Assembly (NCBI RefSeq): GCF_002951835.1
Contig: NZ_CP019448.1
Span: forward strand, 2,356,001 to 2,420,000
Length of the DNA stretch: 64,000 nucleotides
Direction of reading: 5' to 3'
Source: Simonsiella muelleri ATCC 29453
GTDB lineage: Bacteria; Pseudomonadota; Gammaproteobacteria; Burkholderiales; Neisseriaceae
The notes beneath the pieces are model-generated. The model did no database searches. It worked only from the letters and a program-made list of their open reading frames with translations, and was not told the origin of the DNA. Position numbers and translations under genes: made by a program. Of this stretch, positions 49,025-58,435 are shown in pieces. Position 1 is the first letter of the stretch; each line of letters opens with the position of its first letter.

Positions 49025-49055
49025 AAGGTGTTGTCAGACTGCCTGAAATAAAAAT

Positions 49056-50357
49056 TTATGACCAGATGAGTAAAGCGTGATTGCGTTTACCACGTCTCAC
49101 AATAGTATATTTACCAAAACGTTTGTTTTCATGAGTAATTTGGTATTTATCATCGGGTTTTTCGGGGGTGAAATGAGGATTATTTTCCACAGCTACCGCA
49201 CCATTAATTAACACTGCACCATTTTGTACAAAACCACGGGCTTCTTTATTGGATTGTGCTAAACCTGCTTGTACCAAGGCTTCCACAACATTCAGGCTGC
49301 CTGAAACCATAATTGTGGGTAAACCATCTAATGCCAACTGCGCATAATCCTGTTCCGTCAAATTGCTTTCATCGCCTGAAAATAGACTGTCGGTAATGCG
49401 TTGGGCAGCTTGCAACGCAACATCGCCATGAATTAAACGTGTCATTTCTTCGGCTAAAATGCGTTGTGCTTTGGGTTTTTTTCCACTGGCCTTATCAGCA
49501 GTTTCAATTTCATCAATTTTTTTGATGGATAAAAAGGTAAAGTATTTCAAAAATTTATATACGTCAGCATCAGCTACTTTCAGCCAAAATTGGTAAAATT
49601 GATATGGTGATGTTTTCGCTGCATCAAGCCATACTGCGCCACCTTCGGTTTTGCCAAATTTGGTGCCGTCGGCTTTGGTGACTAAAGGCAGTGTCATACC
49701 ATGTACTGATTGTTGATTTAAACGGCGCGTGGTTTCTGTCCCCCAAGTAATGTTACCCCATTGGTCGCTACCGCCAATTTCTAATTTAACATTGTGCCGT
49801 TTATTTAATTCAGCAAAATCATAACCTTGAAGTAAAGCGTAAGCAAATTCAGTGAATGAAATTCCTTGGTCTTCGCGTTCAATGCGTTGTTTGACGGCTT
49901 CTTTTGCCAACATGGCATTGACAGAAAAATGTTTGCCAATATCACGCAAAAAATCCAAACAATTCATCGTACCGAACCAATTGGCGTTGTTTTCCATAAT
50001 GGCTGGGTTTTCGCCATCAAATTTCAAAAATGGTTTCAATTGGTTACGAATACTTTCTACCCAACCTGCAACGGTTTCAGGTGTGTTTAGGCTGCGTTCT
50101 ACAGCTTTAAAACTGGGGTCGCCGATCATACCTGTTGCACCGCCTACCAATGCCACTGGGGTATGTCCTGCATCTTGGAAACGACGTAACACCAGTATCG
50201 GTAATAAATGCCCGATGTGTAAACTGTCTGCTGTGGGGTCAAAACCGCAATACAAAGCAATTTTTTCTGAATCTAATAAATTAGATAATTCTTGAATATC
50301 AGTTGTTTGAGAGATTAATCCGCGCGCTTGCAAATCGGCTAATAATGGATTCATCAA
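49056..50357 (-). CDS. tyrS: Tyrosyl-tRNA synthetase
   Basis: 433 residues. Class I motif HIGH at 47-50 (within DSLHIGHLLP) and the KMSKS-equivalent KFGKTEGG (near residue 233). A C-terminal S4 domain (~360-425) with the tRNA-binding arm follows. It lacks no obvious catalytic residue. An uptake palindrome is embedded in its coding region near 49290. Confidence 0.96.
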   Translation of the reverse strand: MMNPLLADLQARGLISQTTDIQELSNLLDSEKIALYCGFDPTADSLHIGHLLPILVLRRFQDAGHTPVALVGGATGMIGDPSFKAVERSLNTPETVAGWVESIRNQLKPFLKFDGENPAIMENNANWFGTMNCLDFLRDIGKHFSVNAMLAKEAVKQRIEREDQGISFTEFAYALLQGYDFAELNKRHNVKLEIGGSDQWGNITWGTETTRRLNQQSVHGMTLPLVTKADGTKFGKTEGGAVWLDAAKTSPYQFYQFWLKVADADVYKFLKYFTFLSIKKIDEIETADKASGKKPKAQRILAEEMTRLIHGDVALQAAQRITDSLFSGDESNLTEQDYAQLALDGLPTIMVSGSLNVVEALVQAGLAQSNKEARGFVQNGAVLINGAVAVENNPHFTPEKPDDKYQITHENKRFGKYTIVRRGKRNHALLIWS

Positions 50358-50603
50358 AATTCCTTATGAATAAAATAGATAAAAAATAGTTTTAGGCAGC
50401 CTGAAAATGAACAAAGCTTTATCCTGATAAAAACGCGTTGCATTATAAAGAAAAAAAGCCATGAAAACCAGTTTCAGGCTGCCTGAAAAATAGAGCACAT
50501 GATTTTAGCTTTGATGAATAAATATTCAAAAAGTTCAGATTTCGCTATAATAAAAAATTTTGGTAAGATGTATCTGAATGTTAAAAAATTTAAGGATAAC
50601 TAT

Positions 50604-51356
50604 ATGATTCGTAAACCTTCTAAATTTCGCGTACACGCGTTTTTATGGCATTTATTGTGTTCGCTCATTATGGCAACATTGAGTTCTGCGGTGGTTTTTT
50701 GGATATGGCATCCTGGATTATTGGCAAAAGCGGTGGGTGTGGGGCATATTTTTTTGATGATGTTGGCGGTTGATGTGATTTTGGGGCCATTGCTGACTTT
50801 TGCGGTGGCAAAACAAGGCAAAAAATCATTAAAATTTGATTTATCAGTGATTATTTTTGTACAAGTGGCGGCATTGATTTATGGTTTGCACAGTATTGCG
50901 GCGAATCGTCCTGTGTATTTAGCTTTTGATATTTGGCGTTTTGAAATTGTCCGTGCCAGTGATGTGCGTCCCGAAGCATTGAAACGTGCTCAAAGTCCTT
51001 ATAATCATTTATCGTGGTTTGGGCCCAAATGGGTGGCGGTAAAACCTGCAACCACAGCAGAAGACAAAAATAATCGTTTATTTGGAGAATTATCCACAGG
51101 TATTTCCCCAGGTATGCAGCCTGATTTATATGATTCTATTGAAAATCAATGGAATGTGATTGTTTCAGAAGGAGCAAAATTAAGTGATTTGAAAAAATTC
51201 AATCCGCCTGAAAAAGTAGATGCGGTAATAGCTAAATATCCGACTGCTGATAAATTTTATCCGCTTAAATCGTTGGGTACCAGTATGACAGTGTTGATTA
51301 ATTCCAAAGAAAAACGCATTTTGGATTTAGTGGATTTGCGTCCTTGGGAAGAATAA
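50604..51356 (+). CDS. TfpX/TfpZ-family type IV pilin accessory protein
   Basis: 250 residues. N-terminal membrane helices (residues ~12-35, ~42-65, ~80-95) surround the family motif AVGVGHIFLMMLAVDVILGPLLTF; KKSLKFDLSVI and a periplasmic C-terminal domain follow. In other bacteria TfpX/TfpZ act on pilin assembly or stability. Here it is not beside the pilin genes at 58.4 kb. The start was chosen at MIRKPSKF, with AAGGATAA upstream; the in-frame extension is not conserved. Confidence 0.82.
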   Translation: MIRKPSKFRVHAFLWHLLCSLIMATLSSAVVFWIWHPGLLAKAVGVGHIFLMMLAVDVILGPLLTFAVAKQGKKSLKFDLSVIIFVQVAALIYGLHSIAANRPVYLAFDIWRFEIVRASDVRPEALKRAQSPYNHLSWFGPKWVAVKPATTAEDKNNRLFGELSTGISPGMQPDLYDSIENQWNVIVSEGAKLSDLKKFNPPEKVDAVIAKYPTADKFYPLKSLGTSMTVLINSKEKRILDLVDLRPWEE

Positions 51357-51431
51357 CTATCAGAAATAAATAAGGAGTGGTTAAAAAGTTAACCACTCCT
51401 TTTTGTGTGTGTACAGAAGTAATTTTAGAAA

Positions 51432-51788
51432 TTATTTCATGTTGTTTTCAGCATCAACCAAAGAACGACGAGCCAAAGCCAAGTTAGATTTAGAACGATC
51501 CAATACAGAGTACAAGAACAAACCATCATGGCGAGTCAATGGACGCAACAAGTGGTATTGTTTACCCAAAGTAATCAAGATGTCTTCAATGCTGTCTTTC
51601 AAACCCAACATTTGCATGGTTTTCATTTTGGCACGCATCACTTCTGTGTTACCAGCAGCAGCGATTTCCAAATCAATGGCAGCAGAACCACCACCAGCCA
51701 ACAACATACCGCTAGAGAAATCCACAATAGCAGCAGCCAAAGCACCATCAACATTTAACATTTCAGATACGGTTTTATCGTAGTTCAT
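51432..51788 (-). CDS. Small Roadblock/LC7-like protein
   Basis: 118 residues starting MNYDKTVSEMLNVDGALAAAIVD. The GALAAAIVDFSSGMLLA strand-turn-strand and a later ILITLGKQYHLLRPL segment look like a Roadblock/LC7 fold, which often pairs with small GTPases or signalling proteins. No partner gene is nearby. I set the start at 51788, with TGGAG upstream; upstream codons in frame are not protein-like. Assignment is by fold pattern only. Confidence 0.6.
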   Translation of the reverse strand: MNYDKTVSEMLNVDGALAAAIVDFSSGMLLAGGGSAAIDLEIAAAGNTEVMRAKMKTMQMLGLKDSIEDILITLGKQYHLLRPLTRHDGLFLYSVLDRSKSNLALARRSLVDAENNMK

Positions 51789-52266
51789 GAAAAACTCCAA
51801 AAAAAAATAATAAAAAATCGCGATAAACGGGTAGTTTAAAGCACCGAATGCAATACGCTTGCCATGCGGATTACCAGGTTCCCACTTATTGGCAGGATTT
51901 GCCAACTTGTTTTGCTGCCTAGAAATTGCAGGGGTATGCAATCTTGAGCGTACAACCCAACGGTTACCAGGTTACCACTCGCCAGCTTAAATTATTTGGC
52001 TGACTCATTTTACTGCCCAGAAACTGGTTATATTATAGGGTTTAATTTTATTTTGGTAAAGATGTATATATATTTGTTTTGATTTTTGGGAAAGATTATT
52101 TTCAAGGTAAAAATAATTTTCAGGCAGCCTGATTATTCACATGGTCAAAAATCGTCTATTTGTACTTTGATATAATCGCTTTTGACTAAAAAGTTGCAGC
52201 ACGCCTAAATTGTCAATCGCCCCTAAGGCGATTAAGGCGATCCAAAAATAGAAAAAAGGTTTATTT
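51789..52266. other. Long intergenic region with a partial internal duplication
   Basis: TTACCAGGTTCCCACT (51871) and TTACCAGGTTACCACT (51964) recur 93 bp apart. Around them are CGGATT/CGGTT and CTGCC(T/C)AGAAA(T/C)TG segments, so two diverged units of ~90 bp seem present. An uptake sequence is near 52121. No open frame with a good start. It could be the leader of the Roadblock-like gene on the minus strand. Confidence 0.5.
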
Positions 52267-53148
52267 ATGGATACATATTTAAGTATGAAAGTGTTTTGTC
52301 AAGTGGTTCAAAGTGGTAGTTTCACACGCGCTGCCGAATTATTGGGTATTTCCATTCCCATGGCAAGCAAACATGTTGCGCATTTAGAAAAGACCATTCA
52401 ATCTCAACTGCTTTATCGTAATAATCGTCATCTCAAATTAACTGAACAAGGTGAAATTTATTACCGTGAGTGTGTGATGGCGTTAGATATTTTGCGACAA
52501 GCGGAAAATGTGGTGTCGGCTGGCACAGTTAAACCCAGTGGTATTTTGCGCGTGAGTTTGCCGTTGTGGTTTTCGTGTGACATTTTCGCCAATTTAATTG
52601 CTGAATATCGTCAGCAATATCCTGATGTTGAACTGATTCTTAGTTTAACTAATCGTCGTGTCGATTTGAATACCGATGGCGAAGATTTGGCATTACGCTT
52701 GTCGCATCAATTGCCTGATAATGTGATTGCAAAATTTTTGACGCGTATCCCATTTTATTTGGTTGCTTCGCCCGATTATGTAGCACGATACGGGCTGCCT
52801 GAACATCACGAAGATTTACTCAAACATGAAGCCATTTTGCCATCTTACACAGATTTATCACAATTAGTGGCGCAATACCAACAACAAACCGTGCCTTTAC
52901 CTATGAAAGGTACATTGCGCAGCAACAACACACAAATGATTGCAGCTCTGATTCGTTCTGGTGTGGGATTGGGCTATATGCCTGCGTGGTTGGCGGATGT
53001 GGATTTGCAAGCTGGGCGATTGATTCACATTTTGCCTGATTATCAAATTGAAGGTGTGCCACTTTATGTGGTGTATGCCAATCGTGCATTTATGAATGCG
53101 CGTACACGTAGCTTTATTGATTTTTTTGCAGAAAAATGGAAAAACTAG
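52267..53148 (+). CDS. LysR-family transcriptional regulator
   Basis: 293 residues. HTH at residues ~4-62 (SFTRAAELLGISIPMASKHVAHLEK) and the effector domain after ~90. It belongs to the large DmlR/CrgA-like subgroup; CrgA is a LysR regulator of adhesion genes in Neisseria, but the resemblance is general and the target is unknown. The Opa-family gene starts 83 bp downstream. Confidence 0.88.
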   Translation: MDTYLSMKVFCQVVQSGSFTRAAELLGISIPMASKHVAHLEKTIQSQLLYRNNRHLKLTEQGEIYYRECVMALDILRQAENVVSAGTVKPSGILRVSLPLWFSCDIFANLIAEYRQQYPDVELILSLTNRRVDLNTDGEDLALRLSHQLPDNVIAKFLTRIPFYLVASPDYVARYGLPEHHEDLLKHEAILPSYTDLSQLVAQYQQQTVPLPMKGTLRSNNTQMIAALIRSGVGLGYMPAWLADVDLQAGRLIHILPDYQIEGVPLYVVYANRAFMNARTRSFIDFFAEKWKN

Positions 53149-53231
53149 ATTTTCAGGCTGCCTGAAAACGGTTAAAATGCGAAAGTATATACGCTATTTT
53201 GGCGTATGATTTTTTACAAGGATAGGATTGA

Positions 53232-53834
53232 ATGAAAAAAACTTTTCTGAAAAAAACATTGTTGGTATTGTTGGGCGTAACCGCATCTCATACGGCTTTG
53301 GCTGATGCCATCACAGGGGCTTATATTCAAGGCGACATTGGTTTAACCTATATGAAAGCCGATGGTACGCATTATGATTCCGTTCGCAATGCCATCAAAA
53401 CGTCATACAATGAATCCAAAATCATGCCACGTGTGAGCGTGGGTTACGATTTTGGTGATTGGCGCGTGGCTGGCGATTATACGCATTATGCCAACATTGA
53501 AGACAGCACCGCCACCAACAAATTCACCACCAAAGTACGTGGTGCGGGCGTTTCGGCGATTTATGATTTCAATACGGCTTTGCCAGTACCTGTGCAACCT
53601 TATGTGGGTGCGCGTGTCTCGGTAAACAAAGTGAAACAAGAAAGCATTGCATTCGGTAATAATGCATTGATTTCCAATAGTAATAGTTCAACTAAAGTAA
53701 GTCCAGGCGTATTGGCTGGTATGAATTATAAATTGGATAATCATTTCACAGTAGATGCAGGCTATCGCTACAACCATTTGGATTCAAGTGTGCAAACACA
53801 TGAAGCATCAGTGGGGTTACGTTACACATTCTAA
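53232..53834 (+). CDS. Opacity-family outer membrane beta-barrel protein
   Basis: 200 residues. Signal peptide (MKKTFLKKTLLVLLGVTASHTALA, cleavage after ~24), then about eight amphipathic strands and a C-terminal ...GLRYTF, with the terminal Phe used by the BAM complex. MPRVSVGYDFGDWRVAGDYTHYA is the Opa-family porin pattern. Unlike the gonococcal and meningococcal opa genes there is no CTCTT pentamer tract in the signal peptide, so that phase-variation mechanism is absent. Confidence 0.85.
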   Translation: MKKTFLKKTLLVLLGVTASHTALADAITGAYIQGDIGLTYMKADGTHYDSVRNAIKTSYNESKIMPRVSVGYDFGDWRVAGDYTHYANIEDSTATNKFTTKVRGAGVSAIYDFNTALPVPVQPYVGARVSVNKVKQESIAFGNNALISNSNSSTKVSPGVLAGMNYKLDNHFTVDAGYRYNHLDSSVQTHEASVGLRYTF

Positions 53835-54028
53835 TCATCAAAAATTTTGATGATTGATTATCAGGCTGCCTTTTGAGTAATCAAACGATTGGGTTTTGTT
53901 ATGTAACAGTAGATTGAAAAAATATCTTTTTTTTATAAATACGTTAGATTTAAAAATGGAGGGCGGATAATATGATTGTCTGCCCTTATTTCCTTTTATT
54001 CATCAAAAAAATTTATTGAAAAAATGTC

Positions 54029-54421
54029 ATGAACATCAGTCAAGCCGCACAACAAACAGGTTTATCCACCAAACAAATTCGTGATTATGAAAAACAAGGT
54101 TTGTTGCCACATGCTAAACGCACACCGAGCGGTTATCGTGATTATGCGCCAACCGACTTACAACGTTTGCATTTTATTCGCCATGCGCGAGATATGGGTT
54201 TTTCGTTGATGCAAATTGGGCAATTATTGGCGTTGCAAGATAATCCGACGCGGCAAAGCCGTGATGTGAAAGATTTGACTGCGCTGCATATCGCTGAATT
54301 AGATAAGAAAATTGCATCGCTGCAAGCTATGCGACATACGTTGCAAATATGGCATGACCAATGCACTGGCGATGAGCAACCAAATTGCTGTATTTTGGCG
54401 GGTTTGGTAGGGAAAGAATAG
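54029..54421 (+). CDS. cueR: Copper-responsive MerR-family regulator CueR
   Basis: 130 residues. MerR HTH (residues 1-70: MNISQAAQQTGLSTKQIRDYEKQGLLP), the dimerisation helix (~80-110) and the Cu(I) loop CTGDEQPNC (two cysteines eight apart, ~112-120, followed by CIL) that marks CueR rather than ZntR or MerR. It is expected to activate the copZ promoter at 13530 with its 19-bp spacer, 40 kb away. The TAG stop codon is formed at the left edge of the MITE at 54420, so insertion may have altered the original C-terminus. Confidence 0.9.
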   Translation: MNISQAAQQTGLSTKQIRDYEKQGLLPHAKRTPSGYRDYAPTDLQRLHFIRHARDMGFSLMQIGQLLALQDNPTRQSRDVKDLTALHIAELDKKIASLQAMRHTLQIWHDQCTGDEQPNCCILAGLVGKE

Positions 54422-54742
54422 AACCTGTTGTATTCACCGCCAAGCGTGATGTCTTTTTGCACCATTTGGTACGCCTGTAGGAATGCTATTAGCATAAAAT
54501 TCGCCTGACATTCGTACCAACTGGGACAAAAATCTATTTTATGTTGGCTATGAATACAGGTTGAAACCTCTGCAAAACTATCCGTCGTCATTATCGCGTA
54601 AGTGGTAATCCATTTTCAATCTTAAATGAATTTTCAATAAGTCAAATAAATCAATTATCTAAATTTTACTATTAGATTCCCGCATTAGCGAGAATGACGA
54701 GATTTGGGTTAGTTTTTGGATTTTGCAAAGGTTTCAGGTTCT
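54420..54742 (+). repeat. MITE of the AGAACCTG family, copy C, split by another element
   Basis: The left end AGAACCTG overlaps the cueR stop codon. The body aligns with copies B and D. The right end is interrupted after ACAGGTT (54562) by a 173-bp element and resumes as AGGTTCT (54736-54742). Net MITE length without the insert is about 145 bp. Confidence 0.8.
54563..54735. repeat. GAAACCTTTGCA-family element (copy 4), nested in MITE copy C
   Basis: 173 bp, from GAAACCTCTGCAAAAC to ATTTTGCAAAGGTTTC, flanked by the direct repeat AGGTT (54558-54562 and 54736-54740). Inside are facing CGTCATT(A/C)TCGC and ATTCCCGC-type segments like Neisseria dRS3 sequences. A paired uptake-sequence terminator for the fumarase gene follows (54750-54790). 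Confidence 0.75.
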
Positions 54743-54804
54743 AAAAAGGCAGCCTGAAAATAAATGAAATATTTTCAGGCTGCCTTATATTGTAAAATAA
54801 TCAA

Positions 54805-56325
54805 TTATTCTACAGGAATAATGCCAATTTTCGCTTGCCACTGTTTGGGTGCAACCGCATGAACCGATTGACCTTTAGAATCTACTGCAACGGTTACGGG
54901 CATATCTTTAACTTCGAACTCATAAATCGCTTCCATTCCCAATTCGGGGAACGCCAACACTTTGGCTTCTTTAATCGCTTTGGCAACGAGATACGCCGCG
55001 CCGCCTGTTGCCATCAAATACACCGCACCATTGTCAGCAATGGCTTCGCAGGCAGCCGCGCCACGTTCGGATTTGCCAATCATGCCAAGCAACCCTGTTT
55101 GTTCCAACATTTGGCGCGTGAATTTGTCCATTCGTGTTGCCGTAGTTGGACCAGCTGGCCCAACAATTTCATCGCGAACAGGATCCACAGGACCAACGTA
55201 ATAAATCATTTTATTTGTAAAATCAACAGGTAATTTTTCACCGTTGTTGAGCATATCCACCATGCGTTTGTGTGCTGCATCGCGACCTGTCAAGATTTTA
55301 CCGTTAAGCAACAACACATCACCCATTTTCCATTGTTTGACATCTTCTTTGGTCAGATTGTCCAAATCTACGCGAATACCATTGTCGGGACTATAAGTAA
55401 TGTCGGGCCAATCTTCCAAACTGGGTGGATCTAATTTGACCGCGCCTGTCCCATCTAATACAAATTCAACATGGCGAGTGGCAGCGCAATTTGGAATCAT
55501 GGCAATGGGTTTTGATGCAGCGTGGGTTGGGTAATCCAAAATTTTCACGTCTAATACAGTCGTCAGACCACCCAAACCTTGTGCACCAATCCCCAAAGCG
55601 TTGACTTTTTCATACAATTCCAAGCGCAATTTTTCTACCGTATTCAATTCCGCGCCCGATGCGGCTTTTTCTTGCAATTTTTGAATATCAATATGGCTCA
55701 TTAAACTTTCTTTTGCCATCAATGCTGCTTTTTCGGGTGTACCACCAATACCAATGCCCAAAATGCCTGGTGGACACCAGCCTGCACCCATGGTTGGTAC
55801 GGTTTTCAGCACCCAATCTACGATGCTATCAGATGGATTTAACATTGCCATTTTGGATTTGTTTTCTGAACCACCACCTTTTGCTGCGCAAGTTACTTCC
55901 AATTTGTCGCCTGCCACCACTTCCATGTGAACGATGGCTGGCGTGTTATCTTTGGTATTGGTGCGCTTGCCTGCTGGGTCAGCTAAAACTGATGCGCGTA
56001 ACACATTATCGGGGTGAGTGTAAGCGCGGCGTACACCTTCATTGACCATGTCTTGTACCGACATTTGCGCGTCCCATTGCACATTCATACCAATTTTCAG
56101 GAACACGGTGGCGATACCTGTATCTTGGCAAATTGGGCGGTGTCCTTCGGCACACATACGGCTATTGACTAAAATTTGTGTCATCGCATCTTTGGCGGCT
56201 GGATTTTGTTCTTTTTCCAATGCCTTAGTCAGAGCATGAATGTAATCTTTCGGATGATAATAGCTGATGAATTGGAACGCATCGGCAATACTTTGGATAA
56301 AGTCTTCTTGTTTGATGATGGTCAT
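54805..56325 (-). CDS. fumA: Class I fumarate hydratase (iron-sulfur)
   Basis: 506 residues, class I (FumA/FumB) type. RPICQDTGIATVF (near residue 61), the IPNCAATRHVEFVLDGTGA region and the C-terminal domain with GPAGPTTATRMDKF are present. Conserved cysteines in these segments bind the [4Fe-4S] cluster. It hydrates fumarate to malate in the TCA cycle. The symbol fumA is by family; class II FumC is not seen here. A MITE lies 50 bp upstream of its start. Confidence 0.92.
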   Translation of the reverse strand: MTIIKQEDFIQSIADAFQFISYYHPKDYIHALTKALEKEQNPAAKDAMTQILVNSRMCAEGHRPICQDTGIATVFLKIGMNVQWDAQMSVQDMVNEGVRRAYTHPDNVLRASVLADPAGKRTNTKDNTPAIVHMEVVAGDKLEVTCAAKGGGSENKSKMAMLNPSDSIVDWVLKTVPTMGAGWCPPGILGIGIGGTPEKAALMAKESLMSHIDIQKLQEKAASGAELNTVEKLRLELYEKVNALGIGAQGLGGLTTVLDVKILDYPTHAASKPIAMIPNCAATRHVEFVLDGTGAVKLDPPSLEDWPDITYSPDNGIRVDLDNLTKEDVKQWKMGDVLLLNGKILTGRDAAHKRMVDMLNNGEKLPVDFTNKMIYYVGPVDPVRDEIVGPAGPTTATRMDKFTRQMLEQTGLLGMIGKSERGAAACEAIADNGAVYLMATGGAAYLVAKAIKEAKVLAFPELGMEAIYEFEVKDMPVTVAVDSKGQSVHAVAPKQWQAKIGIIPVE

Positions 56326-56374
56326 GGTTGTGTCCTTTGGGTTAACAGTGTAGAGATTTTATGGTAGTAGAATT

Positions 56375-56540
56375 AGAACCTGTGTTCACAGCCAAACGTG
56401 ATGTCTTTTTGCCCCATTTAGCACGTCTGCTGTGTTGAATTTCATGCCAATAGGAAGAACGCTATTGGCGCGAAATTCGCCTAGCATTCGCCCCAACTGG
56501 GACAAAAATCCATTTCACGTTGGCTATGAATACAGGTTCT
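56375..56540 (+). repeat. MITE of the AGAACCTG family, copy D, with direct flanking repeats
   Basis: 166 bp from AGAACCTGTGTTCACAGC to GCTATGAATACAGGTTCT. It is flanked by the 7-bp direct repeat TAGAATT (56368-56374 and 56541-56547), a probable target-site duplication. It sits in the upstream region of the fumarase gene. Confidence 0.85.
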
Positions 56541-56614
56541 TAGAATTTTATCGCATATCAGATTGCCTGCGAAACAGTTATTCCATTTTATGAAAACATT
56601 CGTGATTACTTGAA

Positions 56615-57187
56615 TCATGCCAATTGAATTGCGTTAACATTCCAATCTATTGGTAAATGATGTTCTTGCAATTTTTGCCAATCAAAAAAATGTCCGGGGT
56701 CGGTTTTGCGATGTGGCGCGATGTGCTGGTGTCCTGTAATCGCATTAATTGGATAATGTTGACATAATTCGTCCAGTAACACCAACAGCGCATCATATTG
56801 TGCTGATTCAAACGGTTCAAAATCACAGCCTTCTAATTCAATACCAATGGCATAATGATTACATTTTTCGCGCCCATGAAATTGCGATACGCCAGCATGG
56901 TAAGCCATATCATCACACGAAACATATTGTTGAATTTCGCCCGTGCGCCGAATAAAAAAATGCGATGACACCCGAAAATCCACCAATTGTGTGAAAAACG
57001 GATTGGCATTTGCATCAATGGTATTGGTAAACAAACACTCCACTGCGTCCGAACCGTATTCAAATGGTGCAAGTGAAATATTATGCAATACAATCAAAGA
57101 AATATCATTTTTATTTAGGCGGGATTCATAATTGGGGGAATATTTTTGCGTGGCATGTTGCCAGCGACCGTGTAACCAAGTATTCAT
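56615..57187 (-). CDS. ampD: 1,6-anhydro-N-acetylmuramyl-L-alanine amidase AmpD
   Basis: 190 residues. Zinc-amidase ligands: His35 in LIVLHNIS and the two-residue pair in ITGHQHIAPHRKTDPGHFFDW near the C-terminus. The YHAGVSQFHGREKCN segment is specific for AmpD. It cleaves anhydro-muropeptides in the cytoplasm for cell-wall recycling. ampE is not adjacent. Confidence 0.94.
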   Translation of the reverse strand: MNTWLHGRWQHATQKYSPNYESRLNKNDISLIVLHNISLAPFEYGSDAVECLFTNTIDANANPFFTQLVDFRVSSHFFIRRTGEIQQYVSCDDMAYHAGVSQFHGREKCNHYAIGIELEGCDFEPFESAQYDALLVLLDELCQHYPINAITGHQHIAPHRKTDPGHFFDWQKLQEHHLPIDWNVNAIQLA

Positions 57188-57362
57188 TTAGATAACCTTA
57201 AAAAATTGTTTTCAGGCAGCATTTTTATTGCTCAAAGCATTTAAATTTAGCAAAAAAATAGTCAAAAACCCAACATAATAATTAGTTAATTTAAAAAAAT
57301 CTTTTCTATCAAAGCCATAATCATTACAATAAAAACATGATTAAGTGAGTAACCATTTTTTT

Positions 57363-58037
57363 ATGCAAAAATTAATAAAACGTGTGTTGAAATTATTTGG
57401 ATTGATGCTGTTGAGTGGTGGTTTGTTGGTGGTGTTTTGTGCGTGGCAAGTTTATGATTATGCACAACATGAAAAGCCGTTACCTCAAAAAGCCGATGCA
57501 GTGGTGGTGTTAGGAGCTGCGGCTTGGGGCAACAATCCGTCCCCTGTTTTGCGTGAACGGATTAATTATGGCATTAAATTGTATCAACAACATACCGTAC
57601 AAAAAATGATTTTCACAGGTGGTACGCCTAAGTTTGGCTACCCCACTGAAGCGGAAGTGGCGCAACGTTACGCCATGCAAAAATTCAACGTGCCGCAACG
57701 CGACATTATATTAGATACCGAATCGAGCAGCACCTACGAAAACCTAACCAACACCCGCACTTTAATGCACAACCATCATCTAGACAGCGTGATTATTGTG
57801 AGTGACCCAGACCATTTGGCGCGTGCAGCGGCGATGGCGCGAGCGTTGGGCATCACAGCGAATGTGTCGGCCACGCCCAGCAGCTTATATTATGGACAAC
57901 GTAAAGCACGTTTGAAATTTATGTTGCAAGAAACTTTGTCATTGACTTATTTTTATTTGGAAAATGGTTTGATGGCATCGGCAAAAATATTGTTGTCAGC
58001 GACAGTAATGCGTGACAACAATATTCAGGCAGCCTGA
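57363..58037 (+). CDS. YdcF/ElyC-family membrane protein
   Basis: 224 residues. One N-terminal helix (LFGLMLLSGGLLVVFCAWQVYDYA) anchors a periplasmic DUF218 domain. It has KADAVVVLGAAAW (near residue 45), FTGGTPKFGYPTEAEVAQRYA and ESSSTYENLTNTRTLM, all family motifs. ElyC/SanA-type relatives affect the cell envelope. I prefer the ATG at 57363 over a GTG 18 nt upstream; neither has a strong ribosome site. Its C-terminus overlaps an uptake sequence. Confidence 0.8.
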   Translation: MQKLIKRVLKLFGLMLLSGGLLVVFCAWQVYDYAQHEKPLPQKADAVVVLGAAAWGNNPSPVLRERINYGIKLYQQHTVQKMIFTGGTPKFGYPTEAEVAQRYAMQKFNVPQRDIILDTESSSTYENLTNTRTLMHNHHLDSVIIVSDPDHLARAAAMARALGITANVSATPSSLYYGQRKARLKFMLQETLSLTYFYLENGLMASAKILLSATVMRDNNIQAA

Positions 58038-58332
58038 AATGATGATTTTATGAATTGCATTCGCTGGACGCGCAGTCCTTCAGGCAGCCTGAAAACCGAT
58101 GAATTTGCCCCAAAATGTCATTCTTCCTAAAAAAGTCAAATCGTATGCCAAAATTGTCAGTTAAACTGTTGTAAAAAAAATACGGAATCAACCCAATTAG
58201 TCTGAATATGACAAAATACGGCGAATTTTCCCCCATTTTCAGGCAGCCTGAAAAATTTTGGTAAATTGAGTTAAAAATAATTTTAATAAAATCAATTTAA
58301 TAAAATCTCATCGTGTACTTGGTTGCGAAATA

Positions 58333-58346
58333 GGCACAAACTCTGC
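58333..58346 (+). promoter_or_regulatory. Sigma-54 promoter of the first pilin gene
   Basis: GGCACAAACTCTGC: the GG (-24) and GC (-12) elements are exactly 12 nt apart, matching TGGCAC-N5-TTGC in all but two flanking positions. Transcription would start near 58358, leaving a ~78-nt leader. A PilR-type activator is expected but not in the window. Confidence 0.72.
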
Positions 58347-58435
58347 TACATAACCAGCAAGTAAGCAGCAAACGTTGCTTAATTGGTAACACAAATTTCT
58401 TTTTAAACAAACTTTCCCTATCTTGGAGATAAAAC

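Noticed and set aside
53232..53300. Opa-type CTCTT phase-variation tract
   Set aside because: The signal peptide region was read for pentamer repeats and has none.
58048..58236. 62-codon minus-strand open frame between the YdcF gene and the first pilin
   Set aside because: It runs through two uptake sequences, lacks a good ribosome site and has no recognisable domain; the region holds the pilin promoter.
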